Notes under the pieces: model-generated
Databases searched by the model: none
Seen by the model: the letters and a program-made list of their open reading frames with translations, nothing else
What the model was told of the DNA's origin: nothing
Source of the DNA: an uncultured Bacteroidota bacterium
GTDB taxonomy: Bacteria; Bacteroidota; Bacteroidia; Chitinophagales; Saprospiraceae
Direction of reading: 5' to 3'
Length of the DNA stretch: 39,145 bases
Assembly (NCBI GenBank): GCA_937952445.1
Contig: CALGAA010000389.1
Coordinates: forward strand, 1 to 39,145
Shown here: positions 1-9,500 of the stretch, piece by piece
How positions within the stretch are numbered: the first letter of the stretch is position 1
How the letters are laid out: each line of letters opens with the position of its first letter
Position numbers and translations under genes: made by a program

Positions 1-70
1 TGAGCCACTTTATTGGGATTTGAAATTTGAAAAGTTAAAGGTTCAAAATCAATAAACGAGGATTAATTCG

Positions 71-94
71 CTGGTATCGCGATATTCGCACCAG
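71..94 (-). terminator. Hairpin just past the DUF4290 stop codon
   Basis: Outer arms CTGGT (71-75) and ACCAG (90-94) enclose an inner GCGA/TCGC stem with a 3-nt loop. It begins 1 nt after the DUF4290 stop codon, where the operon 2985-96 would end. There is no T-tract, so it may be a Rho-assisted terminator or an mRNA 3'-end stabiliser rather than a simple intrinsic terminator. Confidence 0.4.
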
Positions 95-95
95 G

Positions 96-737
96 TTATC
101 GACGTTTTCTTTTTCTATTACTGCCGCTACGGCTGCGTTTACTATGATGGGATTTTGAAGATACATTCCGGGTACTGTTCTTCAGCGTGTTGAAATGTGC
201 ATCTTCGAGTACGGCTTTTATATTTCCTTTGGTCATCGCTTCGATGTCATTCTTGATCGTTTCATCGTTGACGAATTGCTCTTTATGCCAGGTTCGATAT
301 GCCATTTTCATATAGGATCCGATGATTCGCACATAGGTTTCCCGATGCTCGGGATTTTCCATTTCCTGTGCCTTTCGGAGCATTTTCTGCACATTGAGAC
401 CGTAATGCTTGAAATCTATATCCATCTGGGGATACTCCAGAGGTTCGTGGATGAACAGATCTTTCGTTTCTGAAACTTCGACACCTTCCGGTATTTTCAC
501 ATTGAGCTGATCCTCAGACATGAAAAAAATGTGCTTCCAGGCTTTGGCCAAGCTATCGCTGTTTTTATTACCAGGGTCCGTCATATTGATCATAATATCA
601 ACGATGGCTTCAGCTACGTGCTGGCGCTCTTCATCATCCTCTATTGTAGTCGCATAATCGACCATATTTTGGACATGCCGGCCGTACTCCTGGATGCGGA
701 TATCCCGGTGCCGGGTATTGTATTGAAAATTGTACAT
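96..737 (-). CDS. DUF4290 family protein
   Basis: A 213-residue protein of the DUF4290 family, known from Bacteroidota and without an established function. It is soluble, with no signal peptide or membrane segment. The body is mostly helical with two similar-looking halves (YGRHVQNMVDYA near residue 18 and YGLNVQKMLRKA near residue 112), suggesting an internal duplication. The last ~20 residues are a strongly basic Ser/Lys/Arg tail, so nucleic-acid or membrane-phospholipid contact is possible (inference). It follows the DUF4270 gene by 12 nt on the same strand and is probably the last gene of a three-gene operon. Family assignment is by recognition of the N-terminal YNTxR-type motif and the neighbourhood; the role is unknown. 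Confidence 0.8.
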   Translation of the reverse strand: MYNFQYNTRHRDIRIQEYGRHVQNMVDYATTIEDDEERQHVAEAIVDIMINMTDPGNKNSDSLAKAWKHIFFMSEDQLNVKIPEGVEVSETKDLFIHEPLEYPQMDIDFKHYGLNVQKMLRKAQEMENPEHRETYVRIIGSYMKMAYRTWHKEQFVNDETIKNDIEAMTKGNIKAVLEDAHFNTLKNSTRNVSSKSHHSKRSRSGSNRKRKRR

Positions 738-749
738 AAATGTTTTTTA

Positions 750-2135
750 TTAATTATGGGTTGAACTATAGGTAATTTTAATTTTGGGTTGCAGATCAAC
801 GTTCTCCGTACCCGGCCCGTAGATTACTGATCGGGCGACCCGAGAAACATCCTGTGGGGTAGGAACGATGTACAGCCTGGGCTCACTGGAACCGTTGACC
901 ATTCGTTGAAAATGATTGGTAATGTTAAATGTGTAGGTCGGTGGATGGGTTGAATTGGTAGTATCCCTTTGGATCACTCCTCCAAAATATTGGCGGTAGG
1001 CCCCTCCCGATTGATAGAACAGGATATCGGTAATCGGGATACGGGATGAAGCCTGATCGGTTTGAAGTGCAAACACGGCATCCATAGGTCTATAGGCAGA
1101 GGTGTCATCCTGCGGATGTTCAGCAATGGTCCAGGTCATCGACACGTTGTTGATGACCTTCCCCCGATATTTCTCCAGATCGTTAAATTCGACCCGTACG
1201 CCAACGTTCGAAGGTTGGATATAAAGATATTCCGGATGTACCGCCTGATCGTCCAGGACGGTCTCAAGGATACTCCCCTCCAATTGTTGCTCAATGGTGG
1301 TAAAATGGTGCAGCACAGCCCGCATGACGAGATAAGCTTGTTTGGCCTCTCCATCCTGGGTATAATAAATCCGAATTCCGGAATAATTTCCGATCTCCGT
1401 ATTAGCTGTCTGCCCGGATGACTGAGTGGGGTAGGTGAAAAAACGATAAGCCCCTTCAAAATTTTCCGGTCTGGGACGAACTACAAATCCGGGAAAGACG
1501 TCCAGAAAATTCAGTACGCTTTCTGTTACGGTGGTATCCAGCGCCAAAATCCGTTCACCAAATTCTTCCGTGAGAGGAATCCGGATATGGGATGGAGCAG
1601 ACAGCGAATCGCCCCTGTTTTGATTCTTATACGATGGTGTAAAAGTCAAAGATCCGATCGTCCCGGGTTTGGTTTCAAACTGGTCGGAAATATAAACCTC
1701 CTCAGGCATTTCCCGGCTTTCCAGCTCCAGCACATCCAGCGTTTGGGTACCCTCATGCTCCCCGTAAGGGGCAAAGGTGGTATCATAACTCAGAAGCAGA
1801 AAAGCCGAATCAAAGGTCGCGCCCGTGAAATCTGGTCCCAATGTCGAAAACTGAACCTGTGCCGTCAGATCATATCTGGAACGACCAAATATTGGGTCAT
1901 CGATTTGACCAATTATATGGGTCGTGGGAACAAAATCAGATTCCATCCCTTTTCTGACGTAGGCGAATAAAGAATCCCGCTTTACCGTCTGAATGGAATA
2001 ATCCACCTCGGAATCCGTGTTAATCTGAAGTTCGTCATCATTGACCAGATCCGAACCGATATCTTCAAATTGGGTACAGGATACCACACTCAGAACGCTC
2101 AGGGCAAGCAGCGTCAGTATTTTCGCTTTATTCAT
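750..2135 (-). CDS. DUF4270 family lipoprotein
   Basis: A 461-residue predicted lipoprotein. The N-terminus has a short basic n-region, a hydrophobic stretch and a lipobox ending SVVSC at Cys20, so the mature protein should be lipid-anchored, probably in the outer membrane. After the Cys come TQFEDIGSDLV and an acidic stretch typical of DUF4270 proteins of Bacteroidota. The remainder is beta-rich, ending in KIKITYSS. The family has no defined biochemical role; an envelope function is inferred from the lipid anchor. It lies 16 nt downstream of the starch-synthase-like gene and 12 nt upstream of the DUF4290 gene, so the three are likely co-transcribed. Length and gene order are normal for the phylum. 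Confidence 0.85.
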   Translation of the reverse strand: MNKAKILTLLALSVLSVVSCTQFEDIGSDLVNDDELQINTDSEVDYSIQTVKRDSLFAYVRKGMESDFVPTTHIIGQIDDPIFGRSRYDLTAQVQFSTLGPDFTGATFDSAFLLLSYDTTFAPYGEHEGTQTLDVLELESREMPEEVYISDQFETKPGTIGSLTFTPSYKNQNRGDSLSAPSHIRIPLTEEFGERILALDTTVTESVLNFLDVFPGFVVRPRPENFEGAYRFFTYPTQSSGQTANTEIGNYSGIRIYYTQDGEAKQAYLVMRAVLHHFTTIEQQLEGSILETVLDDQAVHPEYLYIQPSNVGVRVEFNDLEKYRGKVINNVSMTWTIAEHPQDDTSAYRPMDAVFALQTDQASSRIPITDILFYQSGGAYRQYFGGVIQRDTTNSTHPPTYTFNITNHFQRMVNGSSEPRLYIVPTPQDVSRVARSVIYGPGTENVDLQPKIKITYSSTHN

Positions 2136-2151
2136 ATATTAATTTGTGTTC

Positions 2152-2985
2152 CTATTCCGGAACTGTCTCATCGGTCATTTCTTTGTAAAATTCCATATAA
2201 CCATCCATGATTTCATCGATATCGTCGCTTTCGGGGATATACAATGGCTGCTCCAGGCTTTTCAGGTAGGCCATCAAATCCTCGTCCTCTTTCATCTCCG
2301 GACTTCCCAGAATGCTGGCGTCGGAGTATGTCAGGGCGCCGTGGTGTAAATCTAGTCCCTCACCGTTCATATACGCTTTGAGGTCATCTTCATGAAGGTT
2401 ATTAATCGAAGCCTTTTCCAAAAACCGATCTTCCAGATTTTTATCGAACGGACTTTCATATATGGAATACAACAGTTTTGCATTCCTAAATATTGGATCG
2501 TCCTTGTACGCTTTTTTGAGGTACAGCGGAATCAAACTCGTCATCCATCCGTGGCAGTGGATGATATCAGGTGGCCATCCGAATTTTCGGACGGTTTCCA
2601 TAACGCCTTTGCAGAAAAACACCATCCGTTCAGCGTTGTCACTAAATACATTGTTTTCCTTGTCTTTGAACATTTGTTTTCGTCGGAAAAACTCATCGTT
2701 GTCGAGGAAATAAACCTGCAACCGGGCCCCGGGTAAGGAGGCCACTTTGATGATCAATGGATAGTCATCCTCATCCACGATAATATTCATACCAGACAAA
2801 CGCACCACCTCATGCAAGCGATGCCTGCGCTCATTGATTGTTCCAAACCGGGGCATAAGTATACGTATATCCATGCCTTCTTTTGAGATTCGACCTGGTA
2901 ACTCCCGCACAATCTTGGAAACTATACTCAAATTAGTATAAGGTTCCATTTCTTGAGTAACAATCAAGATTTTTTTCTTACTCAT
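2152..2985 (-). CDS. Starch/glycogen synthase N-domain-like protein, single domain
   Basis: A 277-residue protein resembling only the N-terminal (GT5-type) domain of glycogen synthase. It has the opening strand KKILIVTQEMEPY and HCHGWMTSLIPLYLKK, which parallels the HxHDWxTxLxPxYLK segment of GlgA. The expected KxGGL nucleotide-sugar-binding motif after the first strand is absent (NLSIVSKIV stands there), and the C-terminal GT-B domain is missing, so it cannot be a normal glycogen synthase. Annotation pipelines usually call it glycogen synthase. The start at 2985 (MSKKKIL) is chosen over an upstream in-frame ATG at 3123 because the extra 46 residues are not homologous-looking and a promoter -7 element lies between the two. 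It heads the operon with the DUF4270 and DUF4290 genes. Function unknown; a regulatory or scaffolding role is speculation. Confidence 0.75.
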   Translation of the reverse strand: MSKKKILIVTQEMEPYTNLSIVSKIVRELPGRISKEGMDIRILMPRFGTINERRHRLHEVVRLSGMNIIVDEDDYPLIIKVASLPGARLQVYFLDNDEFFRRKQMFKDKENNVFSDNAERMVFFCKGVMETVRKFGWPPDIIHCHGWMTSLIPLYLKKAYKDDPIFRNAKLLYSIYESPFDKNLEDRFLEKASINNLHEDDLKAYMNGEGLDLHHGALTYSDASILGSPEMKEDEDLMAYLKSLEQPLYIPESDDIDEIMDGYMEFYKEMTDETVPE

Positions 2986-3019
2986 ATCACGTCTTTTAAT
3001 GCAAATAGATTTGAACCCC

Positions 3020-3027
3020 CAAAAGTA
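3020..3027 (-). promoter_or_regulatory. Bacteroidota -7 element for the starch-synthase-like operon
   Basis: On the minus strand it reads TACTTTTG, matching TAnnTTTG. A TTTC lies 20 nt upstream (3048-3051), close to the -33 TTTG consensus. Transcription would start near 3013, about 28 nt before the ATG at 2985, which supports that start codon. Confidence 0.5.
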
Positions 3028-3196
3028 CGAAAAATATATGGGGAAATGAAATATACTGGCCATTATCACAAACCAGCTAATCCATTGTGTGCCAAATGAA
3101 GAGCTTGTACTCTTAATTGACAATTTTAATTAGAAAAGGTTTAAATCCAGAGATTAAGTGATCCACGGGGACGATAAACATTTTGACGGATCATAT

Positions 3197-4456
3197 TTAC
3201 AAATGGCTCACCCATTGCATCAAATACGCTGTAATAATCGCAAAATAAGTACCAAGAGCATAACCCAATACCGCCATCAGCACGCCCACTGCAGATAAAG
3301 AAGGGCTAAAGGCACTCGCCACGACCGGGGCCGAAGCTGCTCCTCCTACGTTGGCCTGGGAACCGACCGCCACGAAGAATAGTGGCGCACGGATAATTTT
3401 AGCCACAATTATTAAAAGAATCACATGGACCAATATCCACACCGCACCCAGTACAAACAAACCAGCGTTGTCAAAAATTTCTTTAAAATTCATTTTCATC
3501 CCAATCGTCGCCACCATGATGTAGATAAAAATCGTTCCCCAGCGCGATGCCCCGTATCCTTCATACGTCCGGGCCCGGGTAAAAGATAAGGCTAACCCCA
3601 CCGTGGTAGCGATTACAATGACCCAAAAGAAGGGGGACAACAGGGTCTGCATATTCCAGGAATGCAAAGTGGATTCATACTTTCCGAGAAATGGTACGAT
3701 CACTTCAGTTAATGCATGTGCGAGGGCTACCCCCCCAAAACCCAAAGCGAGAATGATAAACAAATGTCGTGTAGTGGGTATCGCCTCCACCGCCAGCCGG
3801 TAATCATCCAATTTTTTTCGAAGGTCTTCAATGGCTGAGGTATCGGCCTTGAGCCATCGGTCAATGCGTTCCGAAATTCCAGCCCCATAGAGCAATACAG
3901 CCATCCAAATGTTGGCTACGATTATGTCCACGATCACCATGGAGCTAAATATCAAATCATCGACCTGAAAAATTTCTTTCATAGCCGTCTGATTAGCACT
4001 TCCGCCAATCCAGCTCCCTGCGATGGTGGACATTCCCTGCCACAGATGATCCGGATCAATATCAATCAGCCCCGGCGCGATATACTTGAGAAAGAGAATT
4101 GCAATAGGCCCACCAATCACAATTCCAAATGTAGCTGTGAAAAACATGATCAATGCCTTGGGACCCAGGCGAACCAATCCTTTAAAATCAATATTGAGGC
4201 ATAGCAACACCAGAGAAGCAGGCAACAAAAACCTCGATGCCATAAAATACAGACTACCATCCGGGTCGTTGATAAGACCCACCGGCCAAACAAGAACGCC
4301 GGGAATAAAATAGCACAACAACAACGGCGGAAAAAAGGTATAAAATCGCTTCCATCCCTTGTGTTCCAAACCCGACGTGTAAAACACCGCCCCGAGAACG
4401 ATCATTAATATGCCTAAGACGATGGCGTCATTGGTAAAAAGTGCATCCATAGTCAC
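3197..4456 (-). CDS. DUF819 family integral membrane protein
   Basis: A 419-residue polytopic membrane protein of the DUF819 (YjcL-like) family. About ten to twelve hydrophobic segments run through the sequence, starting with one at residues 10-30. Family-typical features include the glycine-rich stretch GSWIGGSANQTAMKE near residue 150 and, near the C-terminus, QANVGGAASAPVVASA; such paired Gly/Asn/Ala-rich motifs resemble the discontinuous-helix motifs of secondary transporters (inference). A charged cytoplasmic loop separates the halves near residues 195-230. The transported substrate is unknown. It is divergently arranged with dnaX and monocistronic in appearance, 211 nt upstream of the operon headed by the starch-synthase-like gene. 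Confidence 0.85.
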   Translation of the reverse strand: MTMDALFTNDAIVLGILMIVLGAVFYTSGLEHKGWKRFYTFFPPLLLCYFIPGVLVWPVGLINDPDGSLYFMASRFLLPASLVLLCLNIDFKGLVRLGPKALIMFFTATFGIVIGGPIAILFLKYIAPGLIDIDPDHLWQGMSTIAGSWIGGSANQTAMKEIFQVDDLIFSSMVIVDIIVANIWMAVLLYGAGISERIDRWLKADTSAIEDLRKKLDDYRLAVEAIPTTRHLFIILALGFGGVALAHALTEVIVPFLGKYESTLHSWNMQTLLSPFFWVIVIATTVGLALSFTRARTYEGYGASRWGTIFIYIMVATIGMKMNFKEIFDNAGLFVLGAVWILVHVILLIIVAKIIRAPLFFVAVGSQANVGGAASAPVVASAFSPSLSAVGVLMAVLGYALGTYFAIITAYLMQWVSHL

Positions 4457-4518
4457 AACTAATTTGAATGTAGGTTGGTTTCTTTACCTGAAAGTGAAAA
4501 ACGTACCACTAATATATC

Positions 4519-4549
4519 TTTTAATTGATCAATAATTGTGTAACCTTTG
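4519..4549 (+). promoter_or_regulatory. Probable dnaX promoter
   Basis: TTTT (4519-4522), a 19-nt spacer and AACCTTTG (4542-4549) differ from TTTG-N19-TAnnTTTG at one position in each box. Transcription would start near 4556, about 22 nt before the dnaX ATG at 4579. Confidence 0.45.
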
Positions 4550-4578
4550 CACTCAATTTCTTATCTTTATTCATCTGT

Positions 4579-6498
4579 ATGAGTCAGTTTATAGTTTCAG
4601 CACGGAAATACCGCCCTCAGCGGTTTGACGAAGTGGTGGGTCAGGATCACGTCACCACTACCCTCAAGAATGCGATTCGCCAAAACAAGGTCGCACATGC
4701 TTTCTTGTTTTGTGGGCCGCGGGGCGTGGGTAAGACGACATCCGCACGGATTCTGGCCAAAACGATCAATTGCGAAAACATAACGGAGGATTACGAAGCC
4801 TGCGGACAATGCGATTCCTGTGTCGCGTTTCAAAAGAAAAATGCGCCCAATATTATCGAGCTTGATGCAGCTTCGCACAACTCGGTGGATGACATTCGCA
4901 ATCTCAATGAACAGGTACGAATCCCGCCTGCTCAGGGGAATTACAAATTATTTATCATCGACGAGGTTCACATGTTGTCCCTCGCAGCTTTCAATGCATT
5001 CCTCAAAACGTTGGAAGAACCACCACCTACTGCGATCTTTATACTGGCGACCACCGAGAAGCATAAAATTTTACCGACCATACTTTCCCGGTGCCAAATC
5101 TATGATTTTAAGCGAAATAACGTCTCGGACATCGTTGCGCACCTCGAAAGTATTTGCCGGGCTGAAAATCTCGAATTTGACGTTGAAGCGCTCCATCTGA
5201 TCGCAGAAAAAGCGGACGGCGCCTTGCGGGATGCGTTGTCGATTTTTGACCGGATGGTCAGTTTTTCGGACGGACACATTTCTTATGCATCGGTCGTAGA
5301 CCAGCTTAATGTGCTGGATCACGATTATTTTTTCAAACTTGTCGATTACCTGATCGCAGGAGATCTTTCTGCCACCTATCTGTTGTTTGATCAGATCCTG
5401 GATAAGGGATTTAGTATTGAGGTTTTTCTACTCGGTCTGCAGGAACACCTCAGGCAATTGCTGATGCTCCACCTCAGTGACACCGCGGGTCTGATCAACA
5501 GTAGTACACAATTAAAACAACGGTACGCCAGCCAATCCGCTGTGGCTCCACGGGATTTTTTACTTACCCTGCTGGATCTGGCAAACGAATGCGATATCCA
5601 TTATCGGTTTGCCCAAAATAAAAGATTACACGTTGAAATTGCACTGATGAAAATGGCGTATTTCCCATATGCCAAAGATCTTTCCTCCACCTCCCTACTG
5701 GATGTAAATGTCGGTCAAATAACGGAAGAGGTAAAAAAAAACGATAAGCCTGAGATAAGAGAGGCGGGGGCTGTAAGAGAACCAAAAGTAGAGGCCGAAG
5801 CAGAGGAAGAAGAAAAGACTGAGGCCGATGTTATAGCCGAACCTAGGTCCGAGATTAACGAGGAATTTGAAACTAAAGTTGAAGAGGAAACGGAGGTTGA
5901 AGGAGAGAGGGAGTCTGCGGTCGGGATGGAAGCTGAGGTTGACACTGAGGTCGGGGATGAGAAGAAAATGGAAGAAATGCCCAATCCGGCAGGGGTGGAG
6001 CAAAAAACTGAACCGGGGGATGTAAAACCAAGACGCCGATCCAAATCTTTACTACCCACACTCAATGATGTAAACGAAATCATCGAAGAGGTCCAGCAAA
6101 CATCGACCGATCAGGTTCCCATTCCGGATGGGAAAGAATTGCTGCACATTATCCAAAAGGCCTGGGACGATTACACCGACAACCATTCCTCACCATCACT
6201 GGCGGCTTTCATGAAAGATTCCAAATTGGATTGGAGAGAAGATAAACTATACGTCACGGTTACCTCCAAACTGGCAAGGTCATCGATCCTCGACCAGCGG
6301 GATCTGTTTGAAGCACTTCGGGATGCCACCAATCCATTGGTTCCGGAAATTGTTTTCGAAATCGATTCACAAGCACCGGGAGCTCCACCTCCTCCTAAAA
6401 TACTGACGATCAAGGACAAATATGAAGCCCTCCAACAGGCGAATCCAAACCTCAAACGGTTAATCCAGGAACTGAATCTCAAAATCGATGAAGCCTAA
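4579..6498 (+). CDS. dnaX: DNA polymerase III subunit gamma/tau
   Basis: The 639-residue clamp-loader ATPase of the replicative polymerase. Visible motifs are Walker A GPRGVGKT (46-53), the zinc cysteines 65, 75, 78 and 81, Walker B IIDEVH (126-131), and sensor 1 SRC (170-172). Domains I-III end near residue 370. A Glu-rich, low-complexity linker follows (about 390-490), then a tau-type C-terminal domain (about 525-639). The start at 4579 (MSQFIVSARKYRP) is preferred over an upstream in-frame ATG at 4525 because it begins exactly where the family does and follows a promoter. A run of nine A residues at codons 385-388 sits just after domain III with stop codons close by in both other frames, so a short gamma-like form is likely made. 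Convergent with mfd. Confidence 0.97.
   Translation: MSQFIVSARKYRPQRFDEVVGQDHVTTTLKNAIRQNKVAHAFLFCGPRGVGKTTSARILAKTINCENITEDYEACGQCDSCVAFQKKNAPNIIELDAASHNSVDDIRNLNEQVRIPPAQGNYKLFIIDEVHMLSLAAFNAFLKTLEEPPPTAIFILATTEKHKILPTILSRCQIYDFKRNNVSDIVAHLESICRAENLEFDVEALHLIAEKADGALRDALSIFDRMVSFSDGHISYASVVDQLNVLDHDYFFKLVDYLIAGDLSATYLLFDQILDKGFSIEVFLLGLQEHLRQLLMLHLSDTAGLINSSTQLKQRYASQSAVAPRDFLLTLLDLANECDIHYRFAQNKRLHVEIALMKMAYFPYAKDLSSTSLLDVNVGQITEEVKKNDKPEIREAGAVREPKVEAEAEEEEKTEADVIAEPRSEINEEFETKVEEETEVEGERESAVGMEAEVDTEVGDEKKMEEMPNPAGVEQKTEPGDVKPRRRSKSLLPTLNDVNEIIEEVQQTSTDQVPIPDGKELLHIIQKAWDDYTDNHSSPSLAAFMKDSKLDWREDKLYVTVTSKLARSSILDQRDLFEALRDATNPLVPEIVFEIDSQAPGAPPPPKILTIKDKYEALQQANPNLKRLIQELNLKIDEA
5733..5741 (+). 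promoter_or_regulatory. A9 slippery tract in dnaX (candidate tau/gamma switch)
   Basis: Nine consecutive A residues follow GGAAGAGGT. Zero frame reads V-K-K-N. A -1 shift (or one extra A in the mRNA) gives K-K-K-R then TAA at 5745-5747, a product of about 389 residues. Loss of one A gives K-K-T-I-S-L-R then TAA at 5756-5758, about 392 residues. No strong downstream stem-loop was seen, which favours polymerase slippage, as known for Thermus dnaX, over E. coli-style ribosomal frameshifting. Confidence 0.65.
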
Positions 6499-6530
6499 CC
6501 CCCCGAAATGGATGAGTGCGCCGGGCATTA

Positions 6531-6558
6531 GGGTCTACCCATAATCTCTTATAGACCC
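6531..6558. terminator. Inverted repeat between convergent dnaX and mfd
   Basis: Perfect 7-bp arms GGGTCTA (6531-6537) and TAGACCC (6552-6558) with a 14-nt loop, in the 73-nt gap between two converging genes. No T-tract is present on either strand, so a bidirectional termination role is a guess. Confidence 0.4.
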
Positions 6559-6571
6559 GATATTTACCCGA

Positions 6572-9500
6572 TCACCCTGACACCTCAGACAAAACCGAGG
6601 GATCGGCCACCGCCAATTTTTCCAGTTGCTTCAAAAAGGTGATCACTTTCTTCATCGTAGGCATACCCTCGACAACGAGAATAAGGTGATTACGGGATTG
6701 CTTCACACGCATCCTGAGTTTGTCTGGATTCTTATTGATGTGAGTCAATAATTTTTGAAATGTGTCCGATTCATAATACGCCGATTGGGGATCAGCGGGG
6801 AAGAAGCACCGGAGTTTATGATTGGAAACGATGATGCGCTCAAATCCCAGTTTCTTGCCCAGCCAGCGAAGCCTCAACCCCTGGAACAGGTTTTCTACTT
6901 CCGGTCCGTACGGCCCAAACCGATCCCGCAGATCGGTCTCAAATTCTTTGAGTTCCTCCTCATTATTAAGGTGATCCAGCGTCGTGTACAGACTCAGTCG
7001 TTCACGAATTTGATTGACGTACGTATCCGGAATCAACATGTCAACATCGGTTTCCACCACGACATCCTGTACGAAATCCCTCTGTTTTTGCAAGTCTTCC
7101 CTAAACAAATCCTTGAAATCGGTCTCCTTGAGTTCACGAATGGATTCCTCGAGGATCTTTTGATATGTATGATAGCCGATTTCTGATATAAATCCACTCT
7201 GCTCAGCACCGAGCAGGTTTCCTGCCCCCCGGATATCCAGGTCCCTCATAGCAATTTCAAATCCCGAACCGAGATCCGAAAACTCTTCGATCGTTTTCAA
7301 ACGCTTCCGCGCTTCCGGAGTCAGGACAGATAAGGGCGGACTAAACAAATAACAAAACGCTTTTTTGTTGGATCGTCCTACCCTACCCCTAAGTTGGTGC
7401 AGGTCACTCAATCCAAATTGATGCGCATTGTTGATAATAATCGTGTTTGCATTAGGGATATCGAGTCCTGTTTCGATAATATTCGTACACAGGAGCAAAT
7501 CGTATTCCCCATTGATATATCGGACCAGTGTATCTTCCAGTTGTTTGCTTTCCATTTGTCCATGGGCTACGGCAATGTCGATGTCCGGACAAAGTTTGGT
7601 CAGCAAAATTTTCATTTCGGGCAACGCTTTCACACGGTTGTGCACGAAAAACACCTGCCCCCCCCGGTCGATTTCGTGGTAAATAGAATCGCGAATCAGT
7701 TCGTGGTTGAATATCCGGATCTCGGTGTGAATAGCTTGCCTGTTGGGTGGCGGGGTCCGCAGGATGGATAAATCACGGGCCGCCATAAGTGAAAATTGCA
7801 ATGTCCGCGGTATGGGTGTAGCGGTCAATGTGAGTGTATCCACGTTCACTTTCAGATCCCGCAACCGTTCTTTTGCAGTCACACCAAATTTTTGTTCTTC
7901 ATCAATGACCAACAAGCCGAGATCTTTAAACGCGATATTTTTATTCAAGATCGCATGTGTGCCGATCAGAATATCAACTTTTCCTTCCCGGACTTTTTCA
8001 TATATCTCTTTCTTTTCCTTGGCGGTTTTGAACCGGTTGACATAAGCCAGTTCCACCCCAAATTCGGACAATCGATCCTGAAACGTTTTGAAATGCTGCA
8101 AAGCCAAAATCGTAGTCGGAACAAGTATGGCAACCTGTTTACCGTTGACGACCGCCTTGAACGCTGCCCGGACAGCGATTTCTGTTTTTCCAAATCCCAC
8201 ATCACCACAGATCAAACGATCCATCGGGCTTTCTTTTTCCATATCTCGTTTGACGTCGATGGTGGCCTGCTCCTGATCCGGCGTATCCTCATAGAAAAAA
8301 CTCGCTTCGAGTTCAGTCTGCAAATACCCATCCGGCTTACATGCAAAACCTGTGGAGGCTTTTCGTTTTGCATAAAGTTTGATCAATTCCGAGGCAATGT
8401 CCTTAATTTGCTTTTTAGTTCTGGTCTTCAACCTGGTCCAGGTGTCCGTTCCAAGCTTGCTCAGTGCAGGTTGTTTGCCCTCCTCTCCTGTATATCTCGT
8501 TATTTTATGGAGTGAATTGATGCTGACGTAGAGGACATCGTTGTTCTTATACAGAATGCGAAGTGATTCCTGGGTTTGGCCCTTGATCTCTATTTTTTCA
8601 AGTCCGGAATACCGGCCCACGCCATGATCGATGTGCGTTACAAAATCCCCCGGCTGGAGTTCACGAAGCATTCTGGACGTCATCGCCTTGCTTTTGGAGA
8701 ACCCTTTTCGGAGGTTGTATTGGTGGAAGCGCTGGAAAATCTGATGATCGGTGTAACAAACTATTTTATGCTGGTGATCGATATAGCCTTCGTGGAGCGC
8801 GGTCAGAATGGTCTGTATAGGCACTCCGGCTTCCAGATCCTGAAAAATGGATTGGAGCCGTCTGGATTGGCGCTCGCTGTCGACGAAAAGGTATATGCCA
8901 TATCCCTGTGCGTAGTGCTTCTGCAAGTCATCGATGAGCAACTTGAAATTCTTATTGAAACTGGGTTGGGGCGTGGTTTCCAATTCAAACCATTCCTCTA
9001 TGGGTAGCTCCAACGTAAAAGTGTCTTCAAAATAAAATCCGCCGAATTCAGATAATTCGTCGATAACCTGCTCCGGGGACAGATATTTCTCATGTTGGAA
9101 AAACGACATAACATCAGCCGGGTATTCTGATTTGACCTTTTCCTTTTGGAAATCCACCATCAACTCGTAGGTCTTCTCCAGGCTACTGACGAAATAAGGA
9201 TGATCCAGGCTCCAAATCACCGCATCGTTGCGGATCAACTTAAAGAAGGAGGACCATTCTTCGACGCTGACTTTTTCCTGGATATCGGGGACGATCGAGA
9301 TATAATCCACCTTTTTACGTGATAATTGGGACTCCGGATCAAATAACCGGATGCTTTCGATCTCCGTGTCAAACAATTCCACACGATAAGGCCAATCATT
9401 GCCGTACGTAAATATATCCACGATGCCCCCACGGATCGAAAATTCACCAGGTTCGTAAACGAAATCCACGTGCCGATATCCGTATTCGATGAGTTCGCTC

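Noticed and set aside
2986..3123. N-terminal extension of the starch-synthase-like protein
   Set aside because: The -7 promoter box lies within it and the extra residues are not family-like; the start at 2985 is better.
5715..6083. A Ser-rich minus-strand frame of 122 codons within dnaX
   Set aside because: It is the antisense shadow of the Glu-rich linker of dnaX.
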